A DNA stretch of 6,223 nucleotides from contig JAUWZH010000161.1 of assembly GCA_030615435.1 (NCBI GenBank), forward strand, positions 1 through 6,223. The letters are read 5' to 3'. The notes under the pieces are model-generated. The model saw only the letters and a program-made list of their open reading frames with translations, did no database searches and was not told the DNA's origin. The stretch is from Candidatus Brocadiaceae bacterium. GTDB lineage: Bacteria; Planctomycetota; Brocadiia; SM23-32. Each line of letters opens with the position of its first letter. The stretch's first letter is position 1. Shown here piece by piece: positions 1 to 5,580 of the stretch. Both the position numbers and the translations under genes were made by a program.

Positions 1-26
1 TACCTTCCCCGCGCTGTGCTGTCAAC

Positions 27-57
27 CGTAATTCCACGGGAATCACCCGCGATTACG
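27..57. repeat. Imperfect inverted repeat (hairpin)
   Basis: CGTAAT at 27-32 is the exact reverse complement of ATTACG at 52-57. Inside it, CGGG (37-40) pairs with CCCG (46-49) around a five-base loop. The two stems are separated by an unequal internal loop (4 and 2 bases). Function is unknown. With no T-tract it is not a standard intrinsic terminator. Confidence 0.3.
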
Positions 58-215
58 TGGCAACCTTGCGGCCAACACACAGAAGCGGCCATAAACTGGC
101 ACTTGGGAAGGCCATTTCGGCTTCCCCCGCGATACCTCCCCGGGCAGGCCCTTGCAATCACGTTTGCGTCGTCTTTCCCGTCCTTCTGGAGGGGAGGCGA
201 AGGCCTGTGAATCAC

Positions 216-246
216 GGCGGGCCGGACACGTTCCTTCCAGCCCGCC
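216..246 (-). terminator. 3' hairpin abutting the pfk stop codon
   Basis: In minus-strand RNA the sequence immediately after the UGA folds as GGCGGGCUGGA, a 9-base loop, then UCCGGCCCGCC. That is an 11-bp stem in which one pair is G-U. On the plus strand the same position is a C/A mismatch, so the fold fits minus-strand RNA better. No U-run follows (next bases GUGAUUCAC), so this is either a U-poor terminator or a 3'-end-protecting structure rather than a classical intrinsic terminator. Confidence 0.5.
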
Positions 247-1563
247 TCACCTGCCGCTCACGTAAGGGCTGACGCTGATCTGCTCGGGGACGGCCACCGG
301 GGCGAAACGAGGGTCCGAGTAGTGCGGGATCGCCGCCGGGCCGCCTATCAGGTAGATGAACTCGTCCACGAACTCCTGCGTGGGGCCATCCAGTTTGTTG
401 ATGTAGTGGAGCGGCACGCTGCGCTCCCTGGCGGCGATCTTCTCCACCTCGCACAGCGCGGTCACGGTGCGCCCGCCCTCCCTGCGCAGGATGACGGACT
501 TGCTGGTCTGGCCCTCCTCCAGGGCATCAACGCAGGCCGCCCCGACCTTGTAGGCCTCGGAGGCGTCCACCGGCGACATCATGCAACTGCGCTGCATGTG
601 CTGGGGCACCAGCGCCAGCTCCTTTACTTTGCCGTGCACGCAGTCCACCTTCAGCTCCTGGGCGCAGAGCTGGGCGAGGAAGATGGCCGTGGAGAAGGAT
701 CTGGAGCGGCCGTGCTGGACGTTTCCGTGCTCATCGAGCTTCAGCTCCGCCCCGTAGATCTCGGCGATGCTCTTGTTTTCCCGGGCGTCGGTGAGGTCTT
801 CCTGCACCACGATCACCGCCTCGCCGAGGCGCGAGATCACATCGGCCGTCCTGCTCAGGAACTCCTCCTTGTCGAAGGGGATCTCCTTGCTCAGCACGAT
901 GTGCGGGGGCCGGTCGGGAACCAGTTCGCCCTTCGGGTCCACCTTTGCGAAACCGGTGCCCTGGGCCAGCCAGCCGGCTTTTCGACCCATCACCTGGTAG
1001 ATGGCCACCGGCGCGATCGCCACGCCCTCGACGACCTTCCCGTCCACCTCGAAGTTGCCCCTGGTGAGGTAAGAGGAGTAATCGCTGTGGACGTTCTTCA
1101 GGGCGGTGGCGTTGTAGAGGGCGGCTGAGCCGTAGCCGGGACAGTGGTGGGTCTCGGGCAGGTCGTTGTCCACGGTCTTGATTCCGTGGATGAGCTGCAG
1201 GTCGGCGAACTCGCCGAGGCCGCGGAGCTGGTCGGCGGAGTCATTGCCGCCGAAGTAAACCACCGCGCTGATGCCCAGGGCCTCCAGGTGCTGCGCTATC
1301 TTGCGGTACTGCTCTTCGTTCGGCTTGATGCGCGTGGTGCGCAGGGACGCGCCGGGGCCGTTGAAGGCGAAGGACATGGGGTCGGTGTCGGTGAGCCTGA
1401 CGATGTTGCCCTCGATGTTGGCGTTGAGCACCCCCTCGAGGCCGTTGATCATCCCGTAGATCTCCCAGCCCGCCTTCTGGGCCTGGTCCACGGCGCCGGC
1501 CACTTCCCAGTCAATCACTGGCGTCGGCCCGCCGGACTCACCCAGGATCACTCTCTTTGCCAT
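247..1563 (-). CDS. pfp: 6-phosphofructokinase, predicted pyrophosphate-dependent
   Basis: Transfers a phosphoryl group to fructose 6-phosphate to give fructose 1,6-bisphosphate in the cytoplasm. With PPi as donor the step is reversible and serves both glycolysis and gluconeogenesis. Visible family motifs in order: GESGGPTPVID near residues 8-18, GASLRTTR at 71-78, GGNDSA at 105-110, GIKTVDNDL at 127-135 with the presumed catalytic base Asp132, MGRKAGWLA at 192-200, VVQEDL at 252-257, and HMQRS at 322-326. The donor-site pair is Asp108 (E. coli PfkA Gly104 position) and Lys129 (Gly124 position), the combination known from PPi-PFKs. Asn107 sits where ATP enzymes have the Mg-binding Asp103. The 438 residues are longer than the ~320 of short ATP-PFKs and fit PPi-type or mixed PFKs. 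The ATG at 1563 follows a good Shine-Dalgarno sequence and begins directly with the first beta strand. It is divergent from the tex gene. PFK identity is firm; PPi specificity is inferred from two residues. Confidence 0.93.
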   Translation of the reverse strand: MAKRVILGESGGPTPVIDWEVAGAVDQAQKAGWEIYGMINGLEGVLNANIEGNIVRLTDTDPMSFAFNGPGASLRTTRIKPNEEQYRKIAQHLEALGISAVVYFGGNDSADQLRGLGEFADLQLIHGIKTVDNDLPETHHCPGYGSAALYNATALKNVHSDYSSYLTRGNFEVDGKVVEGVAIAPVAIYQVMGRKAGWLAQGTGFAKVDPKGELVPDRPPHIVLSKEIPFDKEEFLSRTADVISRLGEAVIVVQEDLTDARENKSIAEIYGAELKLDEHGNVQHGRSRSFSTAIFLAQLCAQELKVDCVHGKVKELALVPQHMQRSCMMSPVDASEAYKVGAACVDALEEGQTSKSVILRREGGRTVTALCEVEKIAARERSVPLHYINKLDGPTQEFVDEFIYLIGGPAAIPHYSDPRFAPVAVPEQISVSPYVSGR

Positions 1564-1573
1564 TGCCGGTGCG

Positions 1574-1580
1574 CTCCCCT
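1574..1580 (-). promoter_or_regulatory. Ribosome binding site of pfk
   Basis: Minus-strand AGGGGAG lies 10 bases before the ATG at 1563-1561. It supports that start; no competing upstream start is needed. Confidence 0.65.
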
Positions 1581-1621
1581 ACGTTTCGGAGCAGTGAAGT
1601 TGCGAACCCAGCGCGGCCGGC

Positions 1622-1650
1622 AGTATATCCAGATCGCGCCGCAGCGGCAA
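1622..1650 (-). promoter_or_regulatory. Sigma-70-type promoter for pfk
   Basis: On the minus strand TTGCCG (1650-1645; 4 of 6 matches to TTGACA) is separated by exactly 17 bases from TATACT (1627-1622; 5 of 6 matches to TATAAT). The predicted start is near 1615, giving a leader of about 50 bases with the Shine-Dalgarno sequence inside it. Prediction from sequence only. Confidence 0.6.
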
Positions 1651-1664
1651 GGAGAAGGGTGTTC

Positions 1665-1676
1665 CGGCACGTGCCG
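1665..1676. promoter_or_regulatory. Perfect 12-bp palindrome between divergent promoters
   Basis: CGGCACGTGCCG is a perfect dyad centred on CACGTG. It lies 14 bases upstream of the pfk -35 box and 35 bases upstream of the tex -35 box. The placement suits a regulator controlling one or both divergent promoters. The regulator is unknown and the role is inferred from symmetry and position. Confidence 0.4.
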
Positions 1677-1711
1677 TCCCTGCGCAGTGGGGGGAAAAAT
1701 GGGAAATTCGG

Positions 1712-1739
1712 TTGACGAAGTTCCGAAATCCTGTATATT
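1712..1739 (+). promoter_or_regulatory. Sigma-70-type promoter for tex
   Basis: TTGACG (1712-1717; 5 of 6) and TATATT (1734-1739; 5 of 6) are separated by 16 bases. The predicted start is near 1746, leaving a leader of about 98 bases before the ATG at 1844. The -35 box is flanked by TTCGG (1707-1711) and CCGAA (1723-1727), a 5-bp inverted repeat that could be an operator. This is the best sigma-70 match I see in the window. Confidence 0.65.
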
Positions 1740-1769
1740 AAGCTACTTGCCTGCGTTTCATTTATCTGC

Positions 1770-1790
1770 CTGCCTCTGAATCAGATGCAG
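1770..1790. promoter_or_regulatory. 21-bp near-palindrome in the tex leader
   Basis: Centred on A1780, with 9 of 10 arm positions complementary (only C1774/T1786 fails). The core is TCTGA-A-TCAGA. It begins about 24 bases after the predicted transcription start of tex, a typical place for a roadblock operator. As RNA it would form a hairpin with a three-base loop. Either role is inferred. Confidence 0.4.
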
Positions 1791-1843
1791 CCCGCCCGTT
1801 CTCCAAACACAGAGCGGGGAGTTTTCGTCTCTGACTTCACATC

Positions 1844-4450
1844 ATGTCTGAGAGGGCCCACAAAGACCTGGCCAAGCAGTATCATCTCAGCGTGGAACAG
1901 GTGCGGGAGTTGATGCAGCTCCTCAGCGACGAGGTGAGCGCACCGTTCATCTTGCGCTATCGCAAGGACCTGGCGGCAAACCTCAGCACCGACGACCTCG
2001 ACGCGCTGCGTCGGGAAGCCCGGCGCCTGGAGACCCTGGAGAGGGAGAGAAGGAGGCTCTTCAGGAAGCTGGAGGAACAAGGCGTCCTCGGCGAGGAGCT
2101 CGGTCAGAAACTCAACTCGGCCGAGACGACAAGCGAGCTGATTGATTACTACGTGCCGTTCCGTCCCCGCAAGCGCTCTCGCTCGCGCCTGGCCTTTGCG
2201 CAGGGGCTTGAGGGCCTCGCCCGTCAGGTCTTCATGCAGGAGGACCCCATCCCGCTCCTCTCCGAGGCCGCAGCGGCCTACATTGACCCGGAGAAGGGCC
2301 TCACGGATGTGGGAGAGGTGCTCGAGGGCGCCTTTCACATCATCTGCGACTGGATGGCGGAGGAGAAGTCACATCGCGACAGGCAGCGAGAGGTGCTAAG
2401 GAAACAAGGAGCCCTCGCCTCTTGGGCCTTCAAGAAGTCCCTTCCGCGTCGGCTGCGGGGCGAGTTCCGCGATTACCTGCACTTCGAGGCCCCCCTGCAG
2501 GACGTCCATCCCTACCACGTGCTGTGCATGATGCGAGGGAAGCGGCTGAAGATCCTCAACTACGGGGTGAGACCGTCACTGGCCGGGATGTATCGGGCTG
2601 CGGCGGACCTCTACTTGAGAGGGGGCGCCGAGCAATTCAACCAGATTGACGTGCGCTTTCACGAGACCCAGGGCGCTCCGAAAGGCGCGGCACTCGGCGA
2701 GCTGAGCGGGGCGGAGTTCCTCTACTGGTGCATCAGGATCAGCCTCACGAAAGCGCTCGTGCCCATCCTGACCCGCGAAGTGGAGCGGCAGTTGCGCAAG
2801 AAGGCCGAGGAGCTCGGCGCCGACATAATCAAGCGCAACCTGCGCTCCCAACTGATGGTGCGGCCGCTGAAGGGACACCGTGTGCTGGGCATAAGTCCTG
2901 GTTACAGAACGGGTTGCAAGCTCGCAGCCCTCGACGAGAACGGGGGCGTGCTGGAGACTGCGATCGTCTATCCCCACACGCCCCGCTTTGAGAGCGATGA
3001 GGCGAAGGCCGAGATCGTCGCACTCATTCAGCGCCACGAGCTCGACGTGGCGGCCATCGGGGAGGGCACCGCCTGGCAGGAGACCGAGCGTCTGATCTCG
3101 GAGGTGATCTCGGAGAGCTGCCCCGAGTTCCGATACGCGGTGGTGAGCGAAATGGGCGCGCAGGCCTATGCGGGCAGTTCGCTCGCCAATAGAGAGCTGC
3201 GCGGCCTGAGCCGCCCCTTGCAGACGGCCGTGGCGCTGGGCCGCCAGTTGCTGGACCCTCTCGCCGAGCTGACGAAGGTGGGACTCCGCGATCTGTGCTC
3301 CCCCCGCTACGTGAAGGAGGTGGAGGACTCCACGCTGGAAAAGACTCTGCGACGGGCGGCCGAAGAATGTGTCGCAGAGGTCGGTCCCGACCTCAACAGC
3401 TCCCCCCGGAGCGTGCTGAAGTACGTGCCGGGACTCGACAGCACCACCGCCCTCGAGGTGGTGAAGTACCGCGAGCAGAATGGGGCCTTCGCGAATCGGA
3501 GCAGGCTCAGGGAGGTGCCCAAAGTCGACGAGGGAATCTGGCGCGGGGCCGTTGGCTTCGTCAAGGTCTCTGAATCCGAGAACCCGCTTGACGCCACGCG
3601 GATCCATCCCGACGACTACCCGGTGGCCGTGGCGATCCTCGAGCAGCTCGGCATGAGCCCGGAGGACCTGCGCGAGAAAGAGGGAAGGGCAAAGATCGCA
3701 AGTAAGCGCGGCGAGGTGAAGTTCGCCGAGTTGGAAAAGCAGTTCAACGTTCACTACCTGTATCTGAAGGACATGCTCGACGAGCTGGCCAATCCGTGGC
3801 CCGACCCGCGCCTCAACGAGGACGGACCGATGCTGCGGCGCCATGAGCTTGCCTTCGAGGACCTCGAGCCGGGCCAGACGCTCTACGGCACCGTGCGGAA
3901 GGTGGTGGGATTCGGGGCGTTCGTGGACGTCGGCGTGAGCGAGGACGGTCTGGTGCACATCAGCGAGCTGGCCGACGAATTCGTCCCGAGCCCCTACGAC
4001 GTGGTTTCGACCGGCGACCTGGTGAAAGTGCGGGTGGTGGAGGTGGATGCGGAGAAACGGCGCATCGCCCTTTCAATGCGTTCGGAGGGTTCCCGAAGGG
4101 TGGCGCCCAAGGGGGAGCGGACCGGGCGGAAGCGTCGCCCCTCCAGGAGGCTCCCCGTCGGGACTCGCCAGGAGGGAGTCGCCGTCGCGCAGAAGGTCAG
4201 CCCCAAGGGGGGAATACGCGCTCCGCAGAGCACCCTGGGAAAGGAAAGCTGGCGAGTGAAGAAGGTCGCCGCCTTTGCCCGCAAGGGCAGGGCAGAAGAG
4301 AAGGCGCCCGATTCCGGCGGCAAAGAAGTGGCCGGGCGAAAGCGCCGTCAGCCCGAGGAAAAACACAGGCCGAGGCCCGCAAGGCTCGATGAACTGCTCG
4401 ACAAGCTCGACTTCGCGGCGATCGAGAGACGGGGTGAACAGAAGCAGTGA
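1844..4450 (+). CDS. tex: Tex/YhgF-family RNA-binding transcription accessory protein, divergent, with long basic tail
   Basis: Tex proteins are cytoplasmic nucleic-acid-binding factors related to eukaryotic Spt6 and linked to transcription and RNA metabolism. Visible in order: Tex N-terminal helical region (about 1-190) with APFILRYRKD at 33-42 and YVPFRPRKRSRSRLA at 103-117; RNLRSQLM at 331-338; a YqgF RNase-H-like domain (about 346-475) with GISPGYRTGCK at 349-359, AIGEGTAWQETER at 404-416 and DPLAEL at 471-476; helix-hairpin-helix region (about 510-575) with VGPDLNSS and the KYVPGL and REVPKV segments; NPLDATRIHPDDYPV at 580-594; an S1 RNA-binding domain (about 677-747) with GFGAFVDVG and DGLVHISEL. 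Ser351 replaces the Asp usual in the GIDPG motif. After the S1 domain comes a tail of about 120 residues (35 of the last 118 are K/R), making 868 residues against roughly 720-785 typical. An in-frame TGA at 1832-1834 excludes longer forms; no strong Shine-Dalgarno sits close to the ATG (GGGGAG is 22 bases away). Confidence 0.95.
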   Translation: MSERAHKDLAKQYHLSVEQVRELMQLLSDEVSAPFILRYRKDLAANLSTDDLDALRREARRLETLERERRRLFRKLEEQGVLGEELGQKLNSAETTSELIDYYVPFRPRKRSRSRLAFAQGLEGLARQVFMQEDPIPLLSEAAAAYIDPEKGLTDVGEVLEGAFHIICDWMAEEKSHRDRQREVLRKQGALASWAFKKSLPRRLRGEFRDYLHFEAPLQDVHPYHVLCMMRGKRLKILNYGVRPSLAGMYRAAADLYLRGGAEQFNQIDVRFHETQGAPKGAALGELSGAEFLYWCIRISLTKALVPILTREVERQLRKKAEELGADIIKRNLRSQLMVRPLKGHRVLGISPGYRTGCKLAALDENGGVLETAIVYPHTPRFESDEAKAEIVALIQRHELDVAAIGEGTAWQETERLISEVISESCPEFRYAVVSEMGAQAYAGSSLANRELRGLSRPLQTAVALGRQLLDPLAELTKVGLRDLCSPRYVKEVEDSTLEKTLRRAAEECVAEVGPDLNSSPRSVLKYVPGLDSTTALEVVKYREQNGAFANRSRLREVPKVDEGIWRGAVGFVKVSESENPLDATRIHPDDYPVAVAILEQLGMSPEDLREKEGRAKIASKRGEVKFAELEKQFNVHYLYLKDMLDELANPWPDPRLNEDGPMLRRHELAFEDLEPGQTLYGTVRKVVGFGAFVDVGVSEDGLVHISELADEFVPSPYDVVSTGDLVKVRVVEVDAEKRRIALSMRSEGSRRVAPKGERTGRKRRPSRRLPVGTRQEGVAVAQKVSPKGGIRAPQSTLGKESWRVKKVAAFARKGRAEEKAPDSGGKEVAGRKRRQPEEKHRPRPARLDELLDKLDFAAIERRGEQKQ

Positions 4451-4555
4451 CCGAGGCCGCGGAGCCGATGCCTTTCGGGGGAGCCCGGCGCGTCGCGATG
4501 CTCCGGGGAAAACACATCGGCCGCAGACACCTCAGAGGGGCGGAGCGCTGACAAC

Positions 4556-4630
4556 GGCCCCATCGTCCAGAGGCTAGGACACCGGACTTTCGATCCGGCA
4601 ACCGGGGTTCGATTCCCCGTGGGGTCACCA
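4556..4630 (+). tRNA. tRNA-Glu (anticodon UUC)
   Basis: A complete 75-base cloverleaf. The acceptor stem GGCCCCA pairs with TGGGGTC (one G-T pair), the D stem is GTCC/GGAC, and the anticodon stem CCGGA/TCCGG encloses loop CTTTCGA with anticodon TTC at 4589-4591. The variable loop is four bases, the T stem is CGGGG/CCCCG with loop TTCGATT, the discriminator is A, and CCA is encoded. The TTC anticodon reads GAA and GAG. It lies 105 bases after the tex stop on the same strand. I see no clear promoter of its own between 4451 and 4555, so it may be read through from tex. Confidence 0.97.
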
Positions 4631-4645
4631 CAACGCGAGATGGTT

Positions 4646-4672
4646 CCCGAGAGGCGCCGGGCCGCTGTTTTT
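4646..4672 (+). terminator. Weak candidate terminator after the tRNA
   Basis: CCCG (4646-4649) can pair with CGGG (4658-4661), followed six bases later by TTTTT at 4668-4672. The T-run is at a suitable place, 38 bases past the tRNA, but the stem is only 4 bp. Transcription could instead end at the stronger hairpin at 4735-4759. Confidence 0.25.
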
Positions 4673-4730
4673 GCAATGGCGTTCGGGGACCGGCGGTGAT
4701 TCAGCCGTGAGAGCAAGACGGGCGCAGCAG

Positions 4731-4759
4731 AAAACCGGCCTGCCGTTGTGGCAGGCCGG
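4731..4759 (-). terminator. Intrinsic terminator of the DksA-like gene
   Basis: CCGGCCTGCC (4735-4744) and GGCAGGCCGG (4750-4759) form a perfect 10-bp stem with a five-base loop. Read on the minus strand the stem is followed at once by TTTT (4734-4731). It lies 116 bases past the stop of the minus-strand gene at 4875. On the plus strand it is followed by CCTTCTGAAGG rather than a T-run, so termination of plus-strand tRNA transcripts here is possible but weaker. It sits between converging transcription units. Confidence 0.75.
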
Positions 4760-4765
4760 CCTTCT

Positions 4766-4787
4766 GAAGGGAGAAGGGAGAATAGGA
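4766..4787. repeat. Short tandem repeat GAAGGGA x2 plus GAATAGGA
   Basis: Two exact copies of the 7-mer GAAGGGA stand head to tail at 4766-4779, followed by the degenerate GAATAGGA. No function is apparent; it lies in the 3' flank of the DksA-like gene. Confidence 0.5.
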
Positions 4788-4841
4788 GACCTGTTCGGTA
4801 GATAACGTCCTGGCGTCTCGCCTCGCTTTCTTCGGCAATCA

Positions 4842-4854
4842 CCCCGGGCCGGGG
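4842..4854. repeat. 13-bp GC palindrome after the DksA-like stop
   Basis: CCCCGGGCCGGGG is symmetric about G4848 and lies 20 bases past the stop codon at 4875-4877 on the minus strand. There is no T-run, so it is more likely a 3'-UTR structure than a terminator. Confidence 0.35.
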
Positions 4855-4874
4855 CCTTGCGCCGCGAGGAAAGC

Positions 4875-5384
4875 TCAGAACACCTCGCTTGCCTCCACGT
4901 CGCGGAAAAGCTTCTCCAGAGACGGCGCGTCGTCGTCGGATTCACCCGTGCCGACGTCCGCGCCTGCCCCCTCGTAGGCCTTCCACACAGCGGGCTGCTC
5001 GCTCGCAGCGCAACGCCGTTCCTGTTCCTGCTTGCACTCCAGGCACAGGGTGGCAAACGGCCGTGCCTTCAGACGGCGCCTGGTGATCTTCGTCTCGCAG
5101 TTCTGGCATGTGCCGTAGCTGCCCTCCCGGAGCACCCTGAGGGCCTCCTCGATCTGGCCGATGACCACGGAATCCGACTCGGCGATGCGGGCCGCCAGGT
5201 CGTCCATCTCGCTGTCGGAGGCGATGTCCATGAATTCTGTGGGAGCATGGGCCGACATGCAATGGGTCCTGGCGAGACGCTCCTGAAGTGCCCGCAGCAG
5301 TTGCCGTTCGAGCGAGGTAAGCTGGTTGACGAGCTGTTGGTTGTAGTTGGCTGTGATTGTGTTTCTGGTCTTGGCTTTTCTCAT
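4875..5384 (-). CDS. DksA/TraR-family zinc-finger transcription regulator
   Basis: DksA/TraR proteins bind RNA polymerase through the secondary channel and adjust promoter output, often with ppGpp. The 169-residue product has a basic N-terminus (MRKAKTR), a probable coiled-coil hairpin (about 15-88), then the diagnostic segment YGTCQNCETKI...RLKARPFATLCLECK. Its cysteines are 93, 96, 114 and 117, spaced CxxC-17-CxxC as in DksA, so a four-Cys zinc site is intact. The tip between the helices is acidic (MDIASDSEMDD at 52-62), but I cannot align it securely with DksA Asp71/Asp74. A C-terminal extension of about 40 residues is acidic (GESDDDAPSLEKL). I chose the ATG at 5384 because GGAGG lies 6 bases upstream. 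A longer frame from 5543 would cross a sigma-54 promoter and adds a 53-residue segment with no family resemblance. Family is firm; whether it is the housekeeping DksA or a specialised paralogue is open, so no symbol is given. Confidence 0.9.
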   Translation of the reverse strand: MRKAKTRNTITANYNQQLVNQLTSLERQLLRALQERLARTHCMSAHAPTEFMDIASDSEMDDLAARIAESDSVVIGQIEEALRVLREGSYGTCQNCETKITRRRLKARPFATLCLECKQEQERRCAASEQPAVWKAYEGAGADVGTGESDDDAPSLEKLFRDVEASEVF

Positions 5385-5390
5385 CAGGCA

Positions 5391-5395
5391 CCTCC
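5391..5395 (-). promoter_or_regulatory. Strong ribosome binding site of the DksA-like gene
   Basis: Minus-strand GGAGG with a 6-base spacer to the ATG at 5384-5382. This decides the start against the 53-codon-longer alternative at 5543. Confidence 0.8.
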
Positions 5396-5408
5396 AGAAA
5401 ATGTAATC

Positions 5409-5424
5409 GCAAAACCCGTGCCAA
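5409..5424 (-). promoter_or_regulatory. Sigma-54 (-24/-12) promoter of the DksA-like gene
   Basis: The minus strand reads TTGGCACGGGTTTTGC, matching every defined base of the sigma-54 consensus TGGCAC-N5-TTGC with correct GG-to-GC spacing. Counting 12 bases from the GC puts the start near 5397, giving a leader of about 13 bases that holds the GGAGG and nothing else. Orientation and distance fit the gene at 5384. No comparable sigma-70 promoter was seen in this interval. Confidence 0.75.
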
Positions 5425-5476
5425 TATGGCCTTCGTTCGCGCTTCGACGGAACCCCGTCCTCCAGTCCGTGGCACG

Positions 5477-5490
5477 CAGCGCCTGCGCTG
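5477..5490. promoter_or_regulatory. Perfect dyad, candidate activator site A
   Basis: CAGCGC-CT-GCGCTG: two exact 6-bp arms around a 2-base centre, at about -80 to -93 from the predicted sigma-54 start. Sigma-54 activators usually bind dyads about 80-200 bp upstream. The role is inferred from position and symmetry. Confidence 0.45.
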
Positions 5491-5507
5491 AGACCGTTGA
5501 GGGTCTC
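5490..5507. promoter_or_regulatory. Perfect dyad, candidate activator site B
   Basis: GAGACC-N6-GGTCTC: exact 6-bp arms, sharing base 5490 with the neighbouring dyad, at about -93 to -110. GCG (5485-5487) and CGC (5510-5512) extend the symmetry across a 2-by-2 mismatch. It could be a second activator site or a DNA/RNA hairpin. Confidence 0.4.
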
Positions 5508-5580
5508 TACGCCTGACTCTCGGACGGGACGGCTCGCCGACACTTCTTTCGGCCCTCCGACACGCGGCGGCGTTCACGGG

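Larger units (their letters stand above)
1..246. other. Gene-free left edge with hairpin-forming repeats
   Basis: No frame here gives a product that looks like a protein, and the short ATG frames read as low-complexity P/R/S-rich peptides. The stretch holds inverted repeats. One is at 27-57. Another is an imperfect hairpin at 105-126: GGGAA pairs with TTCCC, then one bulged base, then GCC pairs with GGC. A third is the 3' hairpin of the minus-strand gene at 216-246. None of the first two is followed by a T-run on either strand, so I do not call them terminators. The region is probably the 3' intergenic flank of the phosphofructokinase gene. Confidence 0.5.

Noticed and set aside
322..1779. 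Plus-strand ORFs of 268 and 211 residues
   Set aside because: They are antisense to the phosphofructokinase, whose frame carries all the family motifs.
2576..3958. 460-residue minus-strand ORF
   Set aside because: It lies wholly antisense to tex. Long antisense frames are common in GC-rich genes, and its H/L/R-rich sequence shows no domain.
4197..4842. Minus-strand ORFs overlapping the tRNA, reading GIEPRLPDRKSGVL and GNRTPVAGSKVRCPS
   Set aside because: These are the classic spurious peptides from translating a tRNA gene antisense; the tRNA explains the bases.
4875..5543. 222-residue version of the DksA-like protein
   Set aside because: The extra 53 residues do not resemble the family, lack a ribosome site and cross the sigma-54 promoter; the ATG at 5384 has GGAGG 6 bases upstream.
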